A DNA stretch of 64,000 nt. It comes from Dyella terrae. GTDB lineage: Bacteria > Pseudomonadota > Gammaproteobacteria > Xanthomonadales > Rhodanobacteraceae. The stretch spans positions 4,092,001-4,156,000 of the forward strand of contig NZ_CP089414.1 in the NCBI RefSeq assembly GCF_022394535.1. The letters run 5' to 3'. The position numbers and the translations under genes are program-made. Under the pieces are notes generated by a model. That model did no database searches, was not told the DNA's origin, and saw nothing but the letters and a program-made list of their open reading frames with translations. Of the stretch, positions 32,105-39,778 are shown piece by piece. Within the stretch, counting starts at the first letter, position 1. The number at the start of each line of letters is the position of its first letter.

Positions 32105-32128
32105 GTCCGCTTCGGGTCGGGAGCGGAC
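32105..32128 (-). repeat. Array hairpin H34
   Basis: 7-bp stem around GGGTCG; 9 nt past the L34 stop. Confidence 0.88.
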
Positions 32129-32137
32129 CTATCGCTT

Positions 32138-32371
32138 CTACTCCAACCCACGGGCAACCAATCGCCCCAGCGGCTTCGAAAAAACGATCACCAACACGCC
32201 AAAAGCCACATACCCGGCGTTGCCAATGATTGTGTGCGTTGGATAGCGCTGCACCTCGACACCGAGGGCCATCTCCGCGAAGTAGAGGCTCCAGATGAAG
32301 GCGAGGAACACGGTCCAAGTCGTTCCAGCTAGCCGAAAAATCAGCGTCGCAATCCGTTGATAGCTCGTCAT
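32138..32371 (-). CDS. Array unit L34: small membrane protein
   Basis: This 77-aa protein has two membrane helices (LAGTTWTVFLAFIWSLYFAE; IIGNAGYVAFGVLVIVFS). AGGGGAC precedes ATG. Function unknown. Confidence 0.63.
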   Translation of the reverse strand: MTSYQRIATLIFRLAGTTWTVFLAFIWSLYFAEMALGVEVQRYPTHTIIGNAGYVAFGVLVIVFSKPLGRLVARGLE

Positions 32372-32412
32372 AAGTCCCCTAGTTAACGATCTCCCATGAC
32401 CCCGTTCGGTAT

Positions 32413-32436
32413 GGCCGGTATGGGTCGGAAGCAGAC
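32413..32436 (-). repeat. Array hairpin H35, worn left arm
   Basis: TATGGGTCGGAAGCAGAC with left arm GGCCGG; 23 nt past the L35 stop. Confidence 0.8.
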
Positions 32437-32459
32437 TTCCAAAAAGCCCGCTCGCGCAG

Positions 32460-32963
32460 CTAGCTTAAGCCAAGAGCCAGTTCTCGACTGACCGCCAAGT
32501 AGCTCGCCTTGTCGCAAATATGAACCAGACGCACTGGCCTCTTTGCGGCTTCGGCAAACACCTTCGGCTTCTGTGTCCCTGGGTATCTCCAAATGATCTT
32601 GGATACCTTTGGGAGAATCATGATCTCGGGACACCTATCTGGAAGCCCCGGCCTGGAGCGAAACAGATACGGAAGGCTTCTCCAGGCCACTCGGAGCATG
32701 CACTGAGACCGGGGAACATCAAGGAGAATAATTGTGTCCGCTATCCGGAGAAGTTCGTCTGACACACCATCGACGATCCAGCTCTCGTTTCTAGCGATGG
32801 CCAATTCCGCCTCTCGGCGCTCGCTGGGACTGGCCTTCTGCCAGCCGGGGCGCCATACGACAGTGTCCATTCCGAAATAGGGCAGCCCACTCAGAGCCGC
32901 AAGCCGACGAGCAAACGTGGTCTTACCTGCTCCGGCGTTGCCTGTCACCAATACTCGTTTCAC
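32460..32963 (-). CDS. Array unit L35: P-loop kinase-like protein (AAA_17/FlaR-like)
   Basis: This 167-aa protein has a Walker A motif (VLVTGNAGAGKTTFARRLA) at the N-terminus, ILLDVPRSQCMLRVAWRSL in the second half and a lid-like Arg-rich region. This layout fits small adenylate-kinase-like ATPases annotated as 'DNA topology modulation' or FlaR kinases. The start is probably GTG 32963 (TTG 32975 also possible). It is a housekeeping-like enzyme amid immunity-like genes; substrate unknown. Confidence 0.75.
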   Translation of the reverse strand: MKRVLVTGNAGAGKTTFARRLAALSGLPYFGMDTVVWRPGWQKASPSERREAELAIARNESWIVDGVSDELLRIADTIILLDVPRSQCMLRVAWRSLPYLFRSRPGLPDRCPEIMILPKVSKIIWRYPGTQKPKVFAEAAKRPVRLVHICDKASYLAVSRELALGLS

Positions 32964-32983
32964 CACCGACTCCAATCCCTAGC

Positions 32984-32992
32984 AAGCGGACA
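32984..32992 (-). repeat. Array hairpin H36, remnant
   Basis: Only the right-arm sequence AAGCGGACA remains, about 56 nt past the inferred L36 stop. Confidence 0.45.
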
Positions 32993-33048
32993 CTTGATCA
33001 GTTTCAAAAGCGGCACCAACGGTTGGCTGTACTTGGTGCTAGACCAGC

Positions 33049-33657
33049 GACCGCCAGTTCGCCATCGCGTAGATGGCCGACCAATACACCATCGGCGATG
33101 CAAAAGCACAGAACCAAGCCAGTAAAGGGAGGCACAAAGCTGAGTTGATCATGGCCACGAAGGGTCGCAGAGGTTCCCCGCCAGCGAGCATGATGCCGTT
33201 ATAGAGAGTTGGAAAGCCGATAATTCCTCAGATCTCCCAGTGCCCATGGGATGAGTAGCGCAAAGAACGCATAGAACGCCAGCGCACGGTTATCTCCAAT
33301 GGACTCTGAAGGCTGGCGCTTGCGCCACTCCCGAACGGCCACCCTAATGACTTTGGAAAACGGCCAGTAGACGAACAGCAATAGCGGTAGATACAGAAGA
33401 GCCAGGATCCACTGGACTGAGAGAACAAAGGCACACCGCGATGGGTCGACTGAAAGACTAGCCATCCTTTGGACAGAAGGCGAAATACTTGACCCAAGTG
33501 CAATAGCTCCGTCTGCCATCGAATGCTCGGCCAACGTGTTGAACACGACATACGATGCGAAGCCAGTTGCGAGATTGAAGCCGATCACCACAAAGAGTGG
33601 ACGGAAATCAATGCGACCCTCAAGTGCGAATTCTCGCCTCATGAAGAGATTGGCCAT
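33049..33657 (-). pseudogene. Array unit L36: membrane protein, probably frameshifted
   Basis: A 152-aa frame (33199-33657) with helices FRPLFVVIGFNLATGFASYV and FVLSVQWILALLYLPLLLFV stops after FALLIPWALGDLRNYRLSNS. A second frame continues immediately with GFPTLYNGIMLAGGEPLRPF and SALCLPLLAWFCAFASPMVY to a stop at 33049, which looks like the missing C-terminal helices. A single-base shift near 33225-33235 would join them. Function unknown. Confidence 0.6.
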
Positions 33658-33720
33658 TCCTGTTCCCGTGGTTCCCCCTGAAATTCAACTGGCTCGATCC
33701 ATCCATAGCTTCTTCGAACT

Positions 33721-33733
33721 GTCTGCTATGGGT
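33721..33733 (-). repeat. Array hairpin half at the polarity switch
   Basis: GTCTGCTATGGGT, a minus-oriented half directly joined to the IS30-derived palindrome. Its mirror image ACCCATAGC stands on the other side (33813-33821). Confidence 0.85.
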
Positions 33734-33812
33734 TGCGGATTCAGCTGGTCGTTGCAACACACTAAAGACTGCGCGAGTAGCGGGAGTGTTGCAACGACCA
33801 GCTGAATCCGCA
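33734..33812. mobile_element. 79-bp IS30-derived miniature element at the head-to-head junction
   Basis: Two perfect 27-bp inverted ends (TGCGGATTCAGCTGGTCG continuing to TTGCAACAC) flank 25 bp. The ends match those of the IS30 element at 28928-30156. Both flanks are the same half of an array hairpin (GCTATGGGT and its complement), so the whole is a 36-bp-arm palindrome. All array genes to the left run left and all to the right run right. Confidence 0.85.
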
Positions 33813-33906
33813 ACCCATAGCAATGAGATGGCCTCCTCTCCGTCTTCGGCATCAAGTGCCAGACTGGAAGCGATTGAACCAGTCGTTGGCGAAGAGGAGT
33901 CCACCC

Positions 33907-34938
33907 ATGAAGCTTACGCGCATTGGAGTCGACGTGGCCAAGCAGGTCTTCCAGGTCCACGGGGTCGATCGACACGAGCAACCGGTATGGCGTCGCCGCT
34001 TGTCGCGAGATCGTTGGTTGAAGGCCGTCTCGGAGGTGGCCGAGCCGGGATGTGTGGTCGGCATGGAAGCCTGCGGTGGTGCGCACCACTGGGCGCGCGA
34101 ACTGCAGGCGCGTGGTTTTCGCGTGAAGCTGATAGCGCCGCAGTTCGTGAAGCCGTATGTAAAGAGCAACAAGAACGATGCCAATGACGCCGAAGCGATC
34201 TGCGAGGCGATGAGTCGGCCGAGCATGCGCTTTGTGAGCGTGAAGAGCATCGACCAACAGGATCTGCAGGCGATGCACCGGGTGCGATCGAGCTTGGTGG
34301 AGCAACGCACCGCGAAGGGCAATCAGATCCGCGGCCTGGTCGCGGAATACGGGTTGGTGGCATCCAAGGACATGTCGTCGCTGCGGCATGCGATCCCTGC
34401 GTGGCTCGAGGACGCTGACAACGGCCTTAGCATGCGCTTCCGGCAACTGCTCGAAGGGCTATGGCGAGACCTCCGCATGCTGGACGTTCGCATCGTAGAA
34501 CTGGACGGCCAAATCAACGAAGCGGCCAAGGCCAACCTCGATGCGCGTCGGCTGCAACAGTTGCGTGGTGTTGGCCCCGTGGTCGCCACCGCACTGATCG
34601 CGTGCGTGGGCGATGCCAAACAGTTTGCCAACGGCAGGCAGATGGCCGCGTCATTGGGGCTGACGCCACGGCAGCACAGCTCCGGCGGTAAGGATCGTCT
34701 GTTGGGCATCAGTAAGCGCGGTGATACCTACGTCAGATCGTTACTGGTGCATGGCGCCCGCGCGATGCTGCGGACGGCGCCGTGCCACGACGACTCGTTG
34801 AGCCGCTGGGTCACCCGCCTCTCCGCCCGCGCCCATCCGAATGTGGCCTGTGTGGCGATGGCCAACAAAACGGCGCGCATGGCCTGGGCCATGCTACGCC
34901 ATGGCACCAACTACCAACCGGCGCTGGCGGCCGCCTGA
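33907..34938 (+). CDS. IS110/IS1111 family transposase
   Basis: This 343-aa DEDD recombinase begins MKLTRIGVDVAKQVFQVHGV (the first Asp), with VVGMEACGGAHHWARELQ (Glu) and NDANDAEAICEAMSRP (the Asp pair) completing the RuvC-like site. The C-terminal Transposase_20 domain has LRGVGPVVATALIA and QHSSGGKDRLLGISKRGD with the candidate Ser nucleophile. Frame intact. The start ATG 33907 follows GAAGAGGAG. Confidence 0.93.
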   Translation: MKLTRIGVDVAKQVFQVHGVDRHEQPVWRRRLSRDRWLKAVSEVAEPGCVVGMEACGGAHHWARELQARGFRVKLIAPQFVKPYVKSNKNDANDAEAICEAMSRPSMRFVSVKSIDQQDLQAMHRVRSSLVEQRTAKGNQIRGLVAEYGLVASKDMSSLRHAIPAWLEDADNGLSMRFRQLLEGLWRDLRMLDVRIVELDGQINEAAKANLDARRLQQLRGVGPVVATALIACVGDAKQFANGRQMAASLGLTPRQHSSGGKDRLLGISKRGDTYVRSLLVHGARAMLRTAPCHDDSLSRWVTRLSARAHPNVACVAMANKTARMAWAMLRHGTNYQPALAAA

Positions 34939-34940
34939 GA

Positions 34941-35190
34941 GGAACGTCCGAAAGCATCTCTTCAACGATTGCGAAGCCCCCGAGTGATGACGTACCGGTC
35001 GGACCGGCGTCGGCAAAACCCTGAAAGGTCCGTGTGCTCAGAGCACGCCATAGCGATTGGGCGCCGACGCGCGACTAGCTCATCGTGGCCCGGCACCGCC
35101 TGACGGTGCAGCGTTTAGAGGCCGGATATACGTAGGCAGTCGACACGGACGCCAGAGCTAGGGGATGCTTGGCAAAGGGGAGGAGTCCAT
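34941..35190 (+). ncRNA. Candidate IS1111 bridge RNA region
   Basis: About 250 nt without a gene between the transposase stop and the element end, containing several inverted segments (for example GACGTACCGGTC/GACCGGCGTC and CGGCACCGCCTGACGGTGC). In IS1111-type elements the long noncoding end lies downstream of the recombinase and encodes the bridge RNA. Assignment by position only. Confidence 0.3.
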
Positions 35191-35208
35191 ATACGGACCT
35201 AAGACGGC

Positions 35209-35592
35209 GTGAACTTCAGGAGTCAGGCTTTGAGCGGGTATGCCAATTCCATTGTGTTGCAACACCTGGAGCAAGCCCTCCGTGACTTGCTATCCGGACG
35301 TGGCAGCCTGACTGAAGGTGTGAGGGAAGTAGTCCAATGGGCTCACTCGAATCATGGCTTGGACGGCGAACTCTTCCGGATATTCGTAGGCGTCGATTCG
35401 GACACCGATAGATTTCCTCTTGGGGCAGTTCGCGAGAAGTGGAGCGAAAGTGCGCTTCGGGATGTCGATGCCGAACGACTCGCAGCTGAGGATCACTACC
35501 GAGAGCTGGTGATGGACAGCAGCCGATCACTTCTCGAGGCCGTAGTTGCCATTCGGCCGAGGGCGACCTATACCGATCCGCGTTTGGGCTAA
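35209..35592 (+). CDS. Array unit P1: hypothetical protein
   Basis: This 127-aa soluble acidic protein starts at GTG 35209. It has helices (YANSIVLQHLEQALRDLLSG; DAERLAAEDHYRELVMDSSR) and a middle with GELFRIFVGVDSDTDRFPLG. It is the first gene of the plus block, next to the IS1111-split hairpin. No family recognised. Hairpin K1 follows by 1 nt. Confidence 0.63.
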   Translation: MNFRSQALSGYANSIVLQHLEQALRDLLSGRGSLTEGVREVVQWAHSNHGLDGELFRIFVGVDSDTDRFPLGAVREKWSESALRDVDAERLAAEDHYRELVMDSSRSLLEAVVAIRPRATYTDPRLG

Positions 35593-35593
35593 G

Positions 35594-35617
35594 GTCCGCT
35601 TCCGACCCATAGCGGGC
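35594..35617 (+). repeat. Array hairpin K1
   Basis: GTCCGCTTCCGACCC with right arm ATAGCGGGC; 1 nt past the P1 stop. Confidence 0.88.
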
Positions 35618-35698
35618 TTCGCTGTCTACGTTAGGCCTCAAGAGGCCAGTGCGCCGTACCCTGGCCGATCCACAGATATCAAAAGGCATACAAGCAGG

Positions 35699-36076
35699 AT
35701 GCATAGCCAAAACAGAGACTATCTTCGCCGGTTGCTTGATTGGAACCGACTCCATCTGACGTCAACCAGCCCACTCAGCGATTCGGACATTGCAGAGGTT
35801 TTCGCGCCACAGTTCGTCGTCAAGGCCAACGGCCGCACTCACCCTGCCAATCATCAGAACTACCTGGAGTTCCTCAACGGCTTCCGGCGAAATGTTCACG
35901 CGATCGACTATGACCTCCACGAGGAGGTTGCGGAAGGCTCGAGCATCGTGGTGGCCATGACCGCGCGCGTCACGCGCATTGGCGGCGCAGTGGACAGGTT
36001 TGAAGCCATGCTTCTGCTCACCTTTGATCAACAGGGGTTGGTCGAACTCTGGCAAGAGGTCTACATACAGTCCTGA
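35699..36076 (+). CDS. Array unit P2: SnoaL/NTF2-like protein
   Basis: This 125-aa protein has the small cone-shaped NTF2 layout: an N-terminal helix (DYLRRLLDWNRLH), IAEVFAPQFVVKANGRTHPA, a helix EFLNGFRRNVHAIDYDLHEE, and paired strands ending RFEAMLLLTFDQQGLVELWQ. NTF2-like folds act as enzymes, binding proteins or immunity proteins (several toxin-immunity families use it). Cytosolic; function unknown. Confidence 0.72.
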   Translation: MHSQNRDYLRRLLDWNRLHLTSTSPLSDSDIAEVFAPQFVVKANGRTHPANHQNYLEFLNGFRRNVHAIDYDLHEEVAEGSSIVVAMTARVTRIGGAVDRFEAMLLLTFDQQGLVELWQEVYIQS

Positions 36077-36110
36077 TTTCAATCTTGCCGATGCGAGTGC
36101 TCATGGCGAG

Positions 36111-36134
36111 GTCCGCTCCCAACCCGAAGCGGAC
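36111..36134 (+). repeat. Array hairpin K2
   Basis: GTCCGCTCCCAACCCG with GAAGCGGAC; 34 nt past the P2 stop. Confidence 0.87.
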
Positions 36135-36161
36135 AATTTGTCGACCAGACACGGAGGACAT

Positions 36162-36479
36162 ATGGCTGGCCCGGACTACCTGATTGCCCATGCCTGCTTC
36201 AAATGTCGCAAGAGTTTCAAGATTCGCGCGCATAGAGAGAAGAATGCGAACTGTCCGCACTGTGGCGGACTGCTGAACTTCATGGGACGCTCATTTCGTG
36301 CGCCCAAGCGACGCGATGTTGATCAGTGGAGAAAGGTACAGCGCCTTCATCAGGCGGACTTTCGCTTTTTTAGCTATCGCAGTGTGTCTGGACCTTCACT
36401 GCCGTCAAAATTGGCCGATGTTGAGTCTTTCATAGCCGAGAATCCGGCACACCCCATGCGGGTAACCGAGAGATATTGA
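36162..36479 (+). CDS. Array unit P3: zinc-ribbon protein
   Basis: This 105-aa protein has CFKCRKSFKI and CPHCGGLLNFMGRSFRAPKR, a C2C2 zinc ribbon at residues about 12-35, then a helical region and FRFFSYRSVSGPSLP. The same layout is common in short conserved proteins of unknown function. GGAGGACAT precedes ATG 36162. Confidence 0.75.
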   Translation: MAGPDYLIAHACFKCRKSFKIRAHREKNANCPHCGGLLNFMGRSFRAPKRRDVDQWRKVQRLHQADFRFFSYRSVSGPSLPSKLADVESFIAENPAHPMRVTERY

Positions 36480-36487
36480 TTAGAGGC

Positions 36488-36511
36488 GTCCGCTTCCGAC
36501 CCGGAGCAGAC
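36488..36511 (+). repeat. Array hairpin K3
   Basis: GTCCGCTTCCGACCC with GGAGCAGAC; 8 nt past the P3 stop. Confidence 0.88.
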
Positions 36512-36736
36512 ACGGCCAGCCAGCACACGGCGGCTCGCTATGGAGAGTTTATTTCCGAGCCTGATATCACGCTTCTGGAGAATATCAGTCCTATTTTCAG
36601 ATCGAGGCACGAGAGACCGTCTTGACTGCATATCTGGAATTTCGCCACCGCATAGCCGGCAACCGGGCCATCTGAGGTGGTGCAGAGGCCCGGGGCGCAT
36701 CGTCCACTGATTCGAAGCGCGAGCCGTCAAGTACGT

Positions 36737-37210
36737 TCAGTCGTTTCCCCGTACGCGCAGCGTCAATCCCTTGAGGAAGTTTCGAAGCAGTTGGTCTCCG
36801 CAGAGACGGAAATTCTTATGACCGGGTTGGCGGAATAGGGCGGTGAGTTCCGGCTTGGAGATCGGGAAGCCGGCATCCTGGAAAGCTTGGTGCATGTCGA
36901 CATCCTTGAGCTGGAAAGCGACACGAAGTTTCTTCATCACCACGTTGTTGGTAACTCGTTTTTCAATCGGTCGCGGTGGGAGGCTTTCATCTTTACCGCG
37001 ATAGTGGAAGACCAAGCCATCAAGGAAGTGTGCGAGTACCTGATTGCTGCACTCGGCGTAACCCTCTTCATCGTCCTTCTTTAGGAACGCTTGCACGTCC
37101 GTTTTATCGATCGGGATATCGGCATCAGACAGCTTGACGATCTCAACAACTTTGTTGTCGCTGAGATCGAGCATGTAGCGAACGCTGCGTAGTACGTCGT
37201 TGTTGATCAT
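36737..37210 (-). CDS. DUF1456 family protein (YehS-like), against array polarity
   Basis: This 157-aa protein contains two DUF1456 repeats: NNDVLRSVRYMLDLSDNKVV and NVVMKKLRVAFQLKDVDMHQ, each followed by a helix and 'FL.GL..RGKD'. It matches YehS, a conserved cytosolic protein of unknown function. It is the only gene on the minus strand inside the plus block, and no hairpin of its own orientation adjoins its 3' end. The start ATG 37210 is used; the frame is open to 37291. Confidence 0.88.
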   Translation of the reverse strand: MINNDVLRSVRYMLDLSDNKVVEIVKLSDADIPIDKTDVQAFLKKDDEEGYAECSNQVLAHFLDGLVFHYRGKDESLPPRPIEKRVTNNVVMKKLRVAFQLKDVDMHQAFQDAGFPISKPELTALFRQPGHKNFRLCGDQLLRNFLKGLTLRVRGND

Positions 37211-37813
37211 TGCCTGTCCTATGGTGCCGCGCCCCAGTGGCTTTTGGGCGTTGCACTTGTCAATTCGTGGTCCTGGCTGGGAACAAGCCAACGTCCCATT
37301 TTGGCGATATGCGCCGAGCCTGGCAGAGAGCGTTGCTTACTCACCGCTTTCGCCAGTCATCCGTAAATCGGGGTGACTTCGCGGCTGCTGGCCCAATTTT
37401 AGCTCAGCAACGCTCACATATCGGACTTTATTGGTGTGCAGGTATCAAGAAGTGCCGGTCGCGAGCAGTCAATTGAGCCGCGCTAAAGACGGCGTGGAGT
37501 CGATGTGTGCATGTAGGACAGTGCATTCTGCGTACTCCGGTCAGGCCGAACATCATTTCCGGCAAGCACCGAACACCCTGCTAGCGCTGACCAGGGCGCC
37601 GTCGGGTACTGTCGTTTATATTCTGGGAAGGTCCGCTTCCGACCCGGAGCGGACATCGGCGGCAGCCCTTCTCAACCTGTTTGAGAGACGCGAGACTAGT
37701 CCGGTGTCGTGGGTAGATGGACGCGATGCCCGCATGGCGAAACAAAGTCTTCTGCAAATTTTGGTGTTTCGATGCCGCACCATGGAGCAAAGGCATCACA
37801 ACAGGGGGAGTTT
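37211..37813. other. Intergenic stretch around hairpin at 37631, no gene seen
   Basis: About 420 bp before and 160 bp after the hairpin show no convincing gene. Frames here lack ribosome sites and have no domain-like sequence. A unit whose gene decayed would fit, since a plus-oriented hairpin is present without its gene. Confidence 0.5.
37631..37654 (+). repeat. Array hairpin after yehS region
   Basis: GTCCGCTTCCGACCC with GGAGCGGAC. It has no recognisable gene ending just before it. Confidence 0.88.
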
Positions 37814-38389
37814 ATGAAATACAGGAAGTGTGTCGTCTTGGCCTCTTTATGGCTGGCCGGTTGCGCGGTCGGCGTCAACTTCACTAAGCCAGCCGATGAT
37901 CGTCTGGTCGTGGGGGCGAGTAAGGAGGCGGACGTGTTAGCTGAGCTTGGCAAGCCGAACTTCAAGAGCGCCAAGGTCGTCAACGGCGAGAGCCTGACCA
38001 TGGACACTTACGCTTACGCAGTCGGCGGCAGCGCCGATGGCGTATTGCCTGGTGTGACGCCAGCACGATCACTGGCAGTGGTGTTCAAGGACGGCCTGTT
38101 GGTGGAGAAGGAATACACCAGCTCGTTCAAGACCGACGCAACGCTGTTCGACGTGGACAAAGCTAAGTCTATCAAGCCGGGTATGGCTATGGAGGAGGTC
38201 AAAGCCCTGCTTGGCAACCCCAGTGGCGAGGCGGTGTACCCGATAACGTCGTCGCAGACGTCCCGCGGGGTCCTTTACAGCTTTACGGAAACCAAGGGCT
38301 TCAAGTCCCAGCGCAATATGTTGCTTGTCGAAATCGACCGTGATGATCGGGTGACAAAGTCCGATTTCACTCAGGTCGGCCAGCTCTAA
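37814..38389 (+). CDS. Array unit P4: lipoprotein with BamE/SmpA-like repeats
   Basis: This 191-aa protein has a lipoprotein signal (VVLASLWLAGC, lipid Cys about residue 17). Two similar segments follow, SKEADVLAELGKPNFKSAKV and KPGMAMEEVKALLGNPSGEA, each the 'G.s..eV...lGkP' motif of the SmpA/OmlA (BamE) fold. It is probably anchored in the outer membrane. ATG 37814 has a GGGGGAG site. It is not BamE itself by length or context. Confidence 0.75.
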   Translation: MKYRKCVVLASLWLAGCAVGVNFTKPADDRLVVGASKEADVLAELGKPNFKSAKVVNGESLTMDTYAYAVGGSADGVLPGVTPARSLAVVFKDGLLVEKEYTSSFKTDATLFDVDKAKSIKPGMAMEEVKALLGNPSGEAVYPITSSQTSRGVLYSFTETKGFKSQRNMLLVEIDRDDRVTKSDFTQVGQL

Positions 38390-38434
38390 CTTATCGACCC
38401 GGCAGTCACCGGCGTGCCGGCGACTGTCGTGAAA

Positions 38435-38458
38435 GTCCGCTTGCGACCCGTAGCGGAC
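38435..38458 (+). repeat. Array hairpin K4
   Basis: GTCCGCTTGCGACCC with GTAGCGGAC; 45 nt past the P4 stop. Confidence 0.88.
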
Positions 38459-38488
38459 GCTGCAGAATATGAAATCTGAGGCCACGCT

Positions 38489-38908
38489 ATGAGATTGGGA
38501 AGCGCATATTTCTTGGGTTTTTGGATCATTGCACTGGCATATGGTGAAGCTCAGTCGATCTGTGCCAAGGAAGCCCCAATAGCAGATTCGACTCCTCAGG
38601 TTTTCCGGGACGCCAAAGCCATGCTTGGCCAAGAAGTCGCCGTCAAAGGAGTTTTGCGCTGGACGTTTGAGAATAGAAACCTCTTCCCGTTGGGCACTGA
38701 TCCCGATGAGCCATCTCAGGTCTACTGCCTGCCAGTACTTATCGGCCGAACGGACAGTGCCCTGCAAAGAATCGCCGAATCGTTCGATCGCTCGGTCGTT
38801 GTGGTCAAGGGCCGAATTATTGACCCAGCACCTCCGGGCCAGGCCATCATAGGATCATGTAAGCCGATCGGGATCGAAGTTCAATCGATCGAGCCAACCA
38901 AGAAGTGA
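38489..38908 (+). CDS. Array unit P5: secreted hypothetical protein
   Basis: This 139-aa protein has a signal peptide (LGSAYFLGFWIIALAYGEAQ) and a mature beta-rich domain: LGQEVAVKGVLRWTFENRNL and RSVVVVKGRIIDPAPPGQAI, an OB-fold-like pattern, with two Cys. Probably periplasmic; function unknown. Confidence 0.66.
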   Translation: MRLGSAYFLGFWIIALAYGEAQSICAKEAPIADSTPQVFRDAKAMLGQEVAVKGVLRWTFENRNLFPLGTDPDEPSQVYCLPVLIGRTDSALQRIAESFDRSVVVVKGRIIDPAPPGQAIIGSCKPIGIEVQSIEPTKK

Positions 38909-38939
38909 AATTCCCTACCTGACCAAGGACGGGGGTAAC

Positions 38940-38963
38940 GTCCGCTTTCGACCCGGAGCGGAC
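38940..38963 (+). repeat. Array hairpin K5
   Basis: GTCCGCTTTCGACCC with GGAGCGGAC; about 31 nt past the P5 stop. Confidence 0.88.
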
Positions 38964-39008
38964 ATTCCCTTCAAGTAGTGTTGGCTTGTCGTAGTTCACG
39001 GAGGAATT

Positions 39009-39236
39009 ATGAAATACATAGTCGGCTACACCCTCGGTTTGACCTTTGCCGCGTTGGGCATGTTTTTAGGAGTCTACTTCGCGTGGAAAGGCTTCTCCTC
39101 CGAACCTTACAGTGGACTTGAGTTGGGCTACTTTTGGGGTTACATGGGCTGTTTTTTGGGTTGTTCTTGCGCCGTCATAGGGGCGTTGACGGGGCTTTCG
39201 CTAAAGAGCCATTCGCACAGATCGGCTCTCTCCTAA
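39009..39236 (+). CDS. Array unit P6: small membrane protein
   Basis: This 75-aa protein has two membrane helices (YTLGLTFAALGMFLGVYFAW; YMGCFLGCSCAVIGALTGLS) and several Gly and Cys in the second. GGAGGA precedes ATG. Function unknown. Confidence 0.66.
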   Translation: MKYIVGYTLGLTFAALGMFLGVYFAWKGFSSEPYSGLELGYFWGYMGCFLGCSCAVIGALTGLSLKSHSHRSALS

Positions 39237-39252
39237 AAGCGGCGTAAAAAAA

Positions 39253-39276
39253 GTCCGCTTTCGACTCGAAGCGGAC
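39253..39276 (+). repeat. Array hairpin K6
   Basis: GTCCGCTTTCGACTC with GAAGCGGAC; centre GACTC instead of GACCC; 16 nt past the P6 stop. Confidence 0.87.
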
Positions 39277-39317
39277 ACCCACATATTGCCAGGCACTACC
39301 CAAAGGAGCAGGGCGAC

Positions 39318-39668
39318 GTGACCTTTTCAAGCGGCTTCCTGAAAACGGTCTGTGCGGCAGGCATGACAGCGCTAGTTAGTGTCAACGCGGGGTGCGCGTC
39401 GTTGAATCCGTATGCAGTGGCGGGCGCGCATATGCTCGACCCTCCACATGCGAAATTCTGCTGGGTGAAGAAGGGCTCGCCCATTTTTGGGCATACGGAG
39501 AATTGTGAAAACGATCAAGCGTCCGCTAGCTTGAAAAAGTGCTTGGACAAGCTTGAGCAGACTTCCCACTGGTTCAGTCCATCGGACGAGGCAGAGGGAA
39601 AGATCATGCAATGCATGAACAGCGAAGGCTGGGATCGTGCTCTCATAGAAGGGGCCATCCTTGGATGA
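39318..39668 (+). CDS. Array unit P7: putative lipoprotein
   Basis: This 116-aa protein starts at GTG 39318 with a signal ending VSVNAGC (lipid Cys about residue 26). The mature part has four further Cys (KFCWVKK, TENCEND, KKCLDKL, IMQCMNS), suggesting two disulphides. Cell-envelope protein; function unknown. Confidence 0.65.
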   Translation: MTFSSGFLKTVCAAGMTALVSVNAGCASLNPYAVAGAHMLDPPHAKFCWVKKGSPIFGHTENCENDQASASLKKCLDKLEQTSHWFSPSDEAEGKIMQCMNSEGWDRALIEGAILG

Positions 39669-39688
39669 GATGGGCTGTCTGGGCGGAC

Positions 39689-39712
39689 GTCCGCTTCCGA
39701 CCCATAGCGGAC
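39689..39712 (+). repeat. Array hairpin K7
   Basis: GTCCGCTTCCGACCC with ATAGCGGAC; 20 nt past the P7 stop. Confidence 0.88.
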
Positions 39713-39778
39713 ATCAGCTAACGGCAAGATCTGGTGGGATTGACGCGCACGACCATCTATCAAAGAGCCAAGTGACCT

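Larger units (their letters stand above)
33822..35194 (+). mobile_element. IS110-family (IS1111-type) element inserted in a hairpin arm
   Basis: The element sits between ACCCATAGC (33813-33821) and GGACC (35195-35199), which together rebuild the right arm of a plus-oriented array hairpin. Sub-terminal sequences ATGGCCTCCTCTCC and, inverted, ATGGACTCCTCCCC resemble IS1111 imperfect inverted repeats. The exact ends are inferred from the rebuilt target. Confidence 0.75.

Noticed and set aside
36536..36706. Small plus-strand frame MESLFPSLISRF after hairpin K3
   Set aside because: No ribosome site and no ordered sequence; it may be debris of the unit whose gene is missing before the hairpin at 37631.
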